From the IMG/VR virus record IMGVR_UViG_3300025168_000548, positions 1 through 26,781 of that record: 26,781 nucleotides of DNA; one strand, written 5' to 3'. The position numbers and the translations under genes were made by a program. The DNA comes from a virus. The first letter of the stretch is position 1, and every line of letters begins with the position of its first letter. A model generated the notes under the pieces. The model searched no databases. It was given only the letters and a program-made list of their open reading frames with translations, and was not told the DNA's origin. Shown here one piece after another: positions 21,154-26,781 of this stretch.

Positions 21154-22013
21154 AAAAATTAGATACATTAGTAGAAGATATATATGAGAAGCTATCTGTA
21201 TTAGGTGAGGGTGAAGCACTTGATGTAAGTGAAGAAGTACTAGACGAGTTCGGTAACTCTATGAAGGAAGCACTACGTCATTGGGCTACGCCTAGACCTA
21301 GAGATAAAGAGACATTGCGTATGTCAAACATAGGTAAACCTTTAAGACAACTCTGGTATGATATGAAATCAGAAGGAGAAGATACACAAAAGCTTGATCC
21401 TCATTTGTTTATAAGATTTTTATATGGGCATATCTTAGAAGAGGTTATGTTGTTCTTGGTAAAACTTGCAGAGCATGAGGTTTCTGACGAACAGAAAGAA
21501 GTTAAGGTTAGTAATGTGCATGGACATATGGACTGTAAGATTGATGGTGAAGTTGTAGATATAAAGACTGCATCTAGTTTTGCATTCCGTAAGTTTGTAA
21601 ATGGTACGTTAGTAGATGATGATCCTTTTGGATACCTTGCTCAGTTATCAGGATATGAAGAAGCAGAGAAGACAAAGGCAGGTGGTTTCCTTGTAATGAA
21701 TAAGGAGAGTGGTGAATTAACCTTACACAGACCTAGCTTCTTTGATAAACCTAATGCAAAGAATAAAATAAGAGAGGTAAAGAAAGCTCTTAAGCTTGAC
21801 AATCCTCCTGCTTTATGTTATAATCCCATCCCTGATGGTAAGTCTGGGAATATGAAACTACCTAGGGGTTGTACATATTGTAGACATAAAAACATATGTC
21901 ATTCAGATGCTAATGATGGTAAAGGTTTAAGAGTATTTAAGTACTCTAAAGGTTTAACATACTTAACAAAAGTAGAAAAGGAACCTAACGTACTAGAGAT
22001 TACAAGACAATGA
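21150..22013 (+). CDS. PD-(D/E)XK exonuclease with Cas4/AddB-type cysteine motif
   Basis: A 287-residue nuclease. The active-site signature is GHMD (D128) then VVDIKT (D137, K139), with E97/E98 in GHILEE before and QLSGYEEA after. This is the PDDEXK nuclease core. The C-terminus has C223 and CTYCRHKNIC (C241, C244, C250). The C-x2-C-x5-C arrangement matches the Fe-S cluster motif of AddB, Cas4 and Dna2-type nucleases. It probably degrades host DNA or processes recombination ends, playing the part of the T7 exonuclease. The phage's own IscU could help load its cluster. The start forms an ATGA overlap with the previous stop. Confidence 0.85.
   Translation: MKKLDTLVEDIYEKLSVLGEGEALDVSEEVLDEFGNSMKEALRHWATPRPRDKETLRMSNIGKPLRQLWYDMKSEGEDTQKLDPHLFIRFLYGHILEEVMLFLVKLAEHEVSDEQKEVKVSNVHGHMDCKIDGEVVDIKTASSFAFRKFVNGTLVDDDPFGYLAQLSGYEEAEKTKAGGFLVMNKESGELTLHRPSFFDKPNAKNKIREVKKALKLDNPPALCYNPIPDGKSGNMKLPRGCTYCRHKNICHSDANDGKGLRVFKYSKGLTYLTKVEKEPNVLEITRQ
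21796..21824 (+). promoter_or_regulatory. Perfect sigma70 promoter inside the exonuclease gene
   Basis: TTGACA (21796-21801), a 17-bp spacer and TATAAT (21819-21824), with TATGT just before the -10 as at the intergenic promoters. It would add transcription for the resolvase, DUF3310 and ribonucleotide reductase genes. A full consensus in coding DNA with the same surrounding context is unlikely to be chance, but it is unproven. Confidence 0.6.
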
Positions 22014-22291
22014 ATGGTAAGAAAGCAAAAAGAATAAGAAGACATTCAAAAGAAATGTTATTAGCATGGCTTAAAACAGTAGTAGAACCAGAAGAAGCAG
22101 CTAAAATTACACCGGATAATTTTAATGACTACTTACCCAAAGAAGGTCATGTCTATGCTAACAGGAAGTTACTTGTGTCAGCCTACAGTAGTAAATGGTT
22201 TGTAAATAAAATAAAAGAAAAAGTTATAAAGGAGAACAGGGATGTCGAGACAATTAAATTTGACGAATTACTCAGCGATGGAAGAGGATGA
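22010..22291 (+). CDS. Basic protein of unknown function, 93 residues
   Basis: A 93-residue basic protein (MNGKKAKRIRRHSKEMLLAW onward) with an N-terminal basic helix and a middle VEPEEAAKITPDNFNDYLPK that resembles small proteins in the replication regions of other podoviruses. Its ATG overlaps the exonuclease stop (ATGA), and its last 50 bp overlap the next gene. No catalytic motif. It may bind DNA. Confidence 0.65.
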   Translation: MNGKKAKRIRRHSKEMLLAWLKTVVEPEEAAKITPDNFNDYLPKEGHVYANRKLLVSAYSSKWFVNKIKEKVIKENRDVETIKFDELLSDGRG

Positions 22292-22451
22292 TATACTAGA
22301 ACAAGATTTATCTACTATGATTATTATTATAGGTAGCTTTCTTTTTGCAGGTGGAGATATAGAAGAAGTAGATCATCTAGTATTAGATAGGATATCAGAA
22401 TTAATTGATAATCACCTTGATGGTATTACTCAAAACACTATAATACACTAA
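22242..22451 (+). CDS. Acidic protein with hydrophobic centre, 69 residues
   Basis: A 69-residue acidic protein with a hydrophobic centre (STMIIIIGSFLFAGG) that could be a single membrane span or buried helix. It overlaps the previous gene by 50 bp in another frame. AAGGAGAACAGG ahead of the ATG is a strong ribosome site and supports expression. Its stop overlaps the next start (TAATG). Function unknown. Confidence 0.6.
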   Translation: MSRQLNLTNYSAMEEDDILEQDLSTMIIIIGSFLFAGGDIEEVDHLVLDRISELIDNHLDGITQNTIIH

Positions 22452-22897
22452 TGAAAAAAGGATTTAGAAAACCAAGAAAGGTTAGACCAATAGAAAAAGA
22501 TTTACCCAAAGGATATGATTCTAATTGGGAGTACAAGTTACATGTAGAACCTTTACAAGATTGGGCTCATCATGGTGACAAGATTTCATACACAGTAAAT
22601 CATACATACGAGCCTGACTTTAGAAGAACAATAGATGGTGTTGAGTATTTACTAGAAGCTAAAGGAAGGTTCTGGGATCATGCAGAGTATAGTAAATATA
22701 TATGGATAAGGAAAAGTTTAAAAGAAAACCAAGAACTTATTTTTATATTTGCACAACCGCAAGCAGCAATGCCTGCAGCAAAGAAAAGAAAGGATGGTAC
22801 TAAAAGAAGTCATGCTGAGTGGGCAACTACTAATGACTTTACTTGGTACTCAGAATATAATTTACCTAAAGAATGGACAGCAGAATATGGAATATAA
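22451..22897 (+). CDS. Endonuclease I-like Holliday junction resolvase
   Basis: A 148-residue protein of the T7 endonuclease I (gp3) type. The active site is spread over YEPDF (about 53-57), LLEAKGRF (about 66-73) and flanking Glu/Lys, a PD-(D/E)XK variant with E-x-K. It resolves branched DNA before packaging and can help in host DNA breakdown. The C-terminus is basic (KKRKDGTKRSH) with an aromatic end. It sits between small proteins and DUF3310 and overlaps the latter by 11 bp. The length matches the family. Confidence 0.88.
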   Translation: MKKGFRKPRKVRPIEKDLPKGYDSNWEYKLHVEPLQDWAHHGDKISYTVNHTYEPDFRRTIDGVEYLLEAKGRFWDHAEYSKYIWIRKSLKENQELIFIFAQPQAAMPAAKKRKDGTKRSHAEWATTNDFTWYSEYNLPKEWTAEYGI

Positions 22898-23168
22898 ATT
22901 TAACGAAGATATTATTATACAACAAGTACATAGATATGTGGAAGGAACATATGATAGACATTACGCACAAGGTAAGTATCAAGCAACAGATATGATTGTT
23001 GATGCAGGACATGGTAAAGGATTTTGTATGGGTAACATTATGAAGTATGCAGTTCGTTGTGGCAAGAAAGAAGGTGGCGATGCTGAATTAGACTTACTTA
23101 AAATAATACATTATGCAATTATAGCTATAGCTTTAGAAGATACAGAATATCATTTAGGAGAAGACTAA
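22887..23168 (+). CDS. DUF3310 family protein
   Basis: A 93-residue protein with the DUF3310 signature: H near YDRHYAQGKYQATDMIVDAG, then KGFCMGNIMKYAVRCGKKEG and DLLKIIHYAIIAI. The family is often annotated as nucleotide-kinase-like in phages; the role is not settled. The start at 22887 is chosen because the frame upstream overlaps the resolvase and looks spurious. The overlap with the resolvase is 11 bp, and its stop forms TAATG with nrdA, linking it to nucleotide metabolism. Confidence 0.82.
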   Translation: MEYKFNEDIIIQQVHRYVEGTYDRHYAQGKYQATDMIVDAGHGKGFCMGNIMKYAVRCGKKEGGDAELDLLKIIHYAIIAIALEDTEYHLGED

Positions 23169-25063
23169 TGGTTGAAGATAAAGTAGGAAAGAAACCATAC
23201 TTAGGAATTGTTATAGACTATAACAAAGAAAAGAAACTAGACAAGTTTAGTTTAGATACATTAAAGGATAGATATTTTTGGGAGGAAGAAACTCATGCAC
23301 AAGAAGCATTCGCAAGAGCATCAGTCTTTGGTGCAACGTATAAAGGAGAAACTGATTTTGATCTTGCCCAAAGGCTTTATCAATACAGTTCCGACTGTTG
23401 GTTTATGTTTAGTACCCCTATACTTTCTAACGGAGGAACGACTCGTGGCTTACCTATTAGCTGCTTTCTCAATTACGTACCTGATAGCAGGCGTGGTCTA
23501 TCTGATCACTATGATGAGAACATTTGGCTCGCAAGTTCGGGTGGAGGCATCGGTGGATATTGGGGAGATGTTAGAAGCAATGGTATTGATACTTCTAACT
23601 ATAGCCGTTCTACTGGTTCAATCCCATTCATGCATGTAGTAGACGCAGAGATGTTAGCCTTCAATCAAGGCGTGACTAGACGAGGTAGCTACGCAGCTTA
23701 CTCAGACATATCTCATCCAGAGATTGAAGAGTTTATTAACATGCGTAAAGAATCAGGTGGAGATATAAATAGAAAGAATCTTAATATTCATAACGCTGTT
23801 AATATAACTAACGAGTTTTTAAAAGCAGTTCAAGAAGATACAGATTGGAGATTGATTGATCCTAAAACTAATGAAGCTGTTAAGATAGTTAGTGCTAGAG
23901 ATTTATGGTGGCAGATGTTAAATGCAAGAGCAGAGACAGGCGAGCCTTACATGATTAACATTGACACCTGTAACGAACACTTACCACAAGGACAGAAAGA
24001 TTTAGGTTTAAAAATAAATCAGAGTAACTTATGTTCAGAGATAGTGTTACCCACTAATGAAGAAAGAACAGCAGTATGTTGTTTGTCTAGTGTAAACTTA
24101 GAACACTTTGATAAGTGGAAGAAAGATGATCAGTTTATTGATGATCTAATTACGATGCTTGACAATGTGTTAGAGCATTTTATAGAAGACATTATACACA
24201 CCTCAAGACTTGGTGGGTACAGTGCAAATTTTGAGAGGTTTAAAAATTATGTTAAAGAAGAAAAAGAAGGACTACTTAAAGCTGCTTATTCAGCGTATAG
24301 AGAAAGGTCGGTGGGTCTTGGAGCGATGGGCTTTCATGCTCTACTCCAAAGTAAAGGTTTACCTTTCCAAGGGTTACGATCTACTAGTATTAATAATGTC
24401 GCGTTCTCCCACATTAAAGAACAGGCTGTGGCAGCAACTAAAAGACTTAGCTCAGAACGTGGGGAAGCTCCTGATGTACACGGCAGCAATCATCGTAACG
24501 CTCATCTCTTGGCTATTGCTCCTAATGCCAGTAGCTCTATTATATGTGGCGGTACTTCCCCTAGTATTGAACCATATCGTGCTAATTCTTATACGCACAA
24601 AACTTTATCAGGCTCGTACCAAGTTAGAAACAAGTACTTGGACAAAGTTCTTAAGAAAAAAGGATTGAATGTAGAAGAAAGAGAAAAGATTTGGAAGAGT
24701 ATAACTGGTGCTAGTGGGTCAGCACAAGGGATAGATGTTCTAACAGACGAGGAGAAAGAAATATTTAAAACAGCTAATGAGATCAACCAAATTTATATAG
24801 TTGAACATGCTCACATGCGACAAGAATATGTTTGCCAAAGTCAAAGTGTTAATTTATTTTTCACTATGCCTAAAGCTACCGAGTCTCAAGCTGTGCATGA
24901 CGAGTACTTACAATATGTAAATGATGTACATTGGTACGCTATGAATAAATTAAAATCACTATATTATTTTAGATCGGATGCTGCTCGTAATGCTGAGAAC
25001 GTGAATGTTAAAGTAGAACGAGTCAGGCTTGAAGATGTAGAATGTTTAAGTTGTGAAGGATGA
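23168..25063 (+). CDS. nrdA: Ribonucleotide reductase, class I alpha subunit
   Basis: A 631-residue catalytic subunit that reduces ribonucleotides to deoxyribonucleotides. The catalytic site is visible as LPISCFL (first redox Cys), NLCSEIVLP (Asn, radical Cys and Glu) and CCLSSVNL (second redox Cys). A radical-transfer Tyr-Tyr pair is in KSLYYFRS. The C-terminus ends CLSCEG, the swinging CxxC that is re-reduced by thioredoxin or glutaredoxin. No ATP-cone is seen at the N-terminus, so allosteric activity control is probably absent. It pairs with NrdB at 25215. It is coupled to DUF3310 in front and to a 52-residue gene behind. Confidence 0.95.
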   Translation: MVEDKVGKKPYLGIVIDYNKEKKLDKFSLDTLKDRYFWEEETHAQEAFARASVFGATYKGETDFDLAQRLYQYSSDCWFMFSTPILSNGGTTRGLPISCFLNYVPDSRRGLSDHYDENIWLASSGGGIGGYWGDVRSNGIDTSNYSRSTGSIPFMHVVDAEMLAFNQGVTRRGSYAAYSDISHPEIEEFINMRKESGGDINRKNLNIHNAVNITNEFLKAVQEDTDWRLIDPKTNEAVKIVSARDLWWQMLNARAETGEPYMINIDTCNEHLPQGQKDLGLKINQSNLCSEIVLPTNEERTAVCCLSSVNLEHFDKWKKDDQFIDDLITMLDNVLEHFIEDIIHTSRLGGYSANFERFKNYVKEEKEGLLKAAYSAYRERSVGLGAMGFHALLQSKGLPFQGLRSTSINNVAFSHIKEQAVAATKRLSSERGEAPDVHGSNHRNAHLLAIAPNASSSIICGGTSPSIEPYRANSYTHKTLSGSYQVRNKYLDKVLKKKGLNVEEREKIWKSITGASGSAQGIDVLTDEEKEIFKTANEINQIYIVEHAHMRQEYVCQSQSVNLFFTMPKATESQAVHDEYLQYVNDVHWYAMNKLKSLYYFRSDAARNAENVNVKVERVRLEDVECLSCEG

Positions 25064-25218
25064 ACAGTACCTTTAGCCAGTTCTGTAGCAGGATGTGGCT
25101 TGATCATTGCGATGAGAACGCTGCCTTTGGAGCAGTAAAATTAACCCAAGAAGAATACATAAAGAAATATAACAAATGGCTACTTGAAAAGTATGCCGAA
25201 GAAATGGAGAATAAATGA
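25060..25218 (+). CDS. 52-residue conserved protein between nrdA and nrdB
   Basis: A 52-codon ORF (MNSTFSQFCSRMWLDHCDEN onward) with a helical end (EEYIKKYNKWLLEKYAEEM). Its ATG overlaps the nrdA stop (ATGA) and its stop overlaps the nrdB start (ATGA). The WLDHCDEN core followed by EEYxKKY is, as I recall, found in small phage genes near nrd genes. It may be a reductase helper or glutaredoxin-related remnant, but no redox CxxC is present. Confidence 0.68.
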   Translation: MNSTFSQFCSRMWLDHCDENAAFGAVKLTQEEYIKKYNKWLLEKYAEEMENK

Positions 25219-26183
25219 GCTTACTAAGCAATAGAGATTACTACAAACCCTTTGACCATCCTTGGATGTTTGATAAATATGTGGAACAGAACCAAATGCA
25301 TTGGCTACCGGAGTCAGTACCCCTACATACAGATGTTAAAGACTGGCAAGAGTTACCAGATTCAGAAAAGAATTTACTCACACAAATATTTAGATTGTTT
25401 ACTCAATCAGATGTAGATGTAGGATCAGGTTACATAGATAAGTACATGAGAATATTCAAGAAACCTGAAGCACGTATGATGATGTGCTCGTTTGCAAACA
25501 TGGAGTCTATACATCAACATGCTTATTCATTACTGCTTGATACAGTGGGGATGCCGGACGTAGAGTACAAAGCTTTTGCAGAGTATGAAGAGATGGCTAA
25601 CAAGCATGACTACATAAAAGATTTTAAACCTACACGCAAAAATAAAAAAGAAATAGCTAAGACACTTGCAGTCTACTCAGGATTTACAGAAGGCTTGCAA
25701 CTCTTTAGTAGCTTTGCAATCTTGTTAAACTTTCCTAGATTTGGAAAGATGAAAGGGATGGGTCAGATAGTTACGTATTCTATACGTGATGAATCTTTAC
25801 ATGTTGAAGCCATGACTAAACTCTTTAAAGAATTTATACAAGAGAACATAGATATATGGACAGATGATTTTAAAGCAGAACTTTACCAGATATGTAGAGA
25901 GATGGTAGAGTTAGAAGATAAGTTCTTAGACTTAGTGTTTGAGTTTGGAGACATGCAAGGACTTACAAAGAAAGATATGTATGCTTATAATAGATACATA
26001 GCAGACCGAAGACTTCTACAACTTGGATTGAAAACTAACTTTGATCAAAGGGAGAATCCTTTACCTTGGTTAGATGAAGTACTTGGTGTTGAACATCAGA
26101 ACTTCTTTGAAGGACGAGCAACTGCCTATATGAAAGCAGGGCTTAGAGGTAAACAAGACAAAGTAACATTTACGGAGATATAA
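25215..26183 (+). CDS. nrdB: Ribonucleotide reductase, class I beta subunit
   Basis: A 322-residue radical-generating subunit with a di-metal site. The ligands are D in FTQSDVDV, E and H in MESIHQHAY, E in GFTEGLQLF and E-x-x-H in RDESLHVEAM. The Tyr in HQHAY is four residues after the ligand His, the place of the stable tyrosyl radical in class Ia enzymes. The C-terminus (LRGKQDKVTFTEI) is the likely contact to NrdA. It overlaps the 52-residue gene by 4 bp. Together NrdA and NrdB let the phage recycle host RNA into DNA precursors. Confidence 0.95.
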   Translation: MSLLSNRDYYKPFDHPWMFDKYVEQNQMHWLPESVPLHTDVKDWQELPDSEKNLLTQIFRLFTQSDVDVGSGYIDKYMRIFKKPEARMMMCSFANMESIHQHAYSLLLDTVGMPDVEYKAFAEYEEMANKHDYIKDFKPTRKNKKEIAKTLAVYSGFTEGLQLFSSFAILLNFPRFGKMKGMGQIVTYSIRDESLHVEAMTKLFKEFIQENIDIWTDDFKAELYQICREMVELEDKFLDLVFEFGDMQGLTKKDMYAYNRYIADRRLLQLGLKTNFDQRENPLPWLDEVLGVEHQNFFEGRATAYMKAGLRGKQDKVTFTEI

Positions 26184-26184
26184 A

Positions 26185-26412
26185 ATGAAAGCAACGGAAG
26201 CGAATCTATTATCCTTCCATATTCTTTTTGATACTAAAGGCAGGCTAGTTACAGAAACTAGTGGACTACCTATAGCAGAAGCCAGTAAAGTATTTAAAGG
26301 AAAAGATTTAAAAATAATTGAAACAGTTATACGAGAAGCAAGAAGAAAAATTCTTAATATTCATAATGAACTTGAATCAGAACTTGACGCTTTAAATTCT
26401 ACTATTAATTAG
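26185..26412 (+). CDS. Protein of unknown function, 75 residues
   Basis: A 75-residue protein, helical in its second half (KIIETVIREARRKILNIHNE). It starts 1 bp after nrdB with an ATAAA leader. It is the last gene of the rightward arm and overlaps the following leftward gene tail-to-tail by 8 bp. No family recognised. Confidence 0.6.
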   Translation: MKATEANLLSFHILFDTKGRLVTETSGLPIAEASKVFKGKDLKIIETVIREARRKILNIHNELESELDALNSTIN

Positions 26413-26773
26413 CTAACGGATTATTATTTTTATTTTTAAGAGTATCTACATCATTCTGTAGGTACTCTATTTCTGCTTGCAAAGCTGCGACAGCTCTACT
26501 AGTTTCATTAGAAGTTTCAGCAATTACTTTGAGTGATGGATTAATACCTTCATCAAGACTTTTGTTTATGTATTCAACAGAAGTTTCTATTGCCATAAAT
26601 CTTTCTTCTATTATTTTTTGAGCGTCTTCAGTATCTCCGATACCTCCTATTTGAGCTTCAAGGTTTTCTAACCTATTAATATACGTAGCTCCTGTGTACC
26701 CAAAGCCTGCTAACGTACCTACGATACTTACCAAAGCTATTATCTGTGTTGTTTTGTTTTCAAACCATTCCAT
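26405..26773 (-). CDS. Membrane-anchored coiled-coil protein, 122 residues
   Basis: A 122-residue leftward protein. Residues about 9-30 (TTQIIALVSIVGTLAGFGYTG) are one membrane span near the N-terminus, followed by a long acidic coiled coil (about 35-115, ALQAEIEYLQNDVDTLKNKN). This anchor-plus-coiled-coil plan suits a spanin-like or tail/lysis accessory protein, yet no lipobox or endolysin is seen. It is probably the first gene of a late transcript that continues beyond the right edge in transcription order. It converges with the rightward gene, with no GC-rich terminator between them. Confidence 0.65.
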   Translation of the reverse strand: MEWFENKTTQIIALVSIVGTLAGFGYTGATYINRLENLEAQIGGIGDTEDAQKIIEERFMAIETSVEYINKSLDEGINPSLKVIAETSNETSRAVAALQAEIEYLQNDVDTLKNKNNNPLAN

Positions 26774-26781
26774 ATTTTTCT

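Noticed and set aside
24159-24186. TTGACA with TATAGA in nrdA
   Set aside because: The spacer is 16 bp and the -10 has two mismatches, so it is near chance level.

Overview
This window looks like about 27 kb of a lytic, tailed double-stranded DNA phage of the marine podovirus type, with a T7-like replication module. The DNA is AT-rich and tightly packed. It carries a terminase, portal, scaffold and capsid block, a family-A DNA polymerase, a gp4-type primase-helicase, a gp2.5-like single-strand binding protein, an endonuclease I-like resolvase, a class I ribonucleotide reductase pair and many tiny coupled genes. This combination is typical of phages of oligotrophic marine bacteria such as SAR11 relatives, but the host is an inference. 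No integrase, repressor or phage RNA polymerase is visible. Near-perfect sigma70 promoters on both arms suggest the host polymerase is used.

Layout. Positions 1-8571 are transcribed leftward. In transcription order they hold the small terminase subunit, small conserved proteins, an IscU-type Fe-S scaffold, a small recombinase-like protein, the large terminase subunit, a structural protein, the portal (with another gene overprinted on its 3' end), a conserved virion-type protein, the scaffold and the start of the major capsid gene, which runs off the left edge. Positions 8572-9314 are a non-coding divergent control region with two back-to-back consensus promoters and an iteron-like repeat family. 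Positions 9315-26412 are transcribed rightward. First come small early genes with two hammerhead ribozymes, then a DUF932 gene and more small genes. The replication genes follow: SSB, a structured RNA candidate, primase-helicase, polymerase, GIY-YIG-like protein, Fe-S-type exonuclease, resolvase and DUF3310. Last come nrdA, a 52-residue gene and nrdB. At 26405-26773 a leftward membrane-anchored coiled-coil gene begins what is probably the far end of the late arm.

How the genes work together. The rightward arm makes nucleotides (NrdA/NrdB), copies DNA (primase-helicase, polymerase, SSB) and probably degrades or resolves DNA (exonuclease, endonuclease). The leftward arm builds and fills heads. 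IscU sits in the packaging operon and may supply Fe-S clusters, for example to the cysteine-motif exonuclease.

The most unusual content is RNA-level. Two type III hammerhead ribozymes (9960-10016 and 11290-11340) lie in direct orientation, each preceded by a shared 27-nt sequence, and flank a three-gene cassette that includes a GP88-like gene. A separate candidate structured RNA of about 160 nt (16996-17154) precedes the primase-helicase gene.
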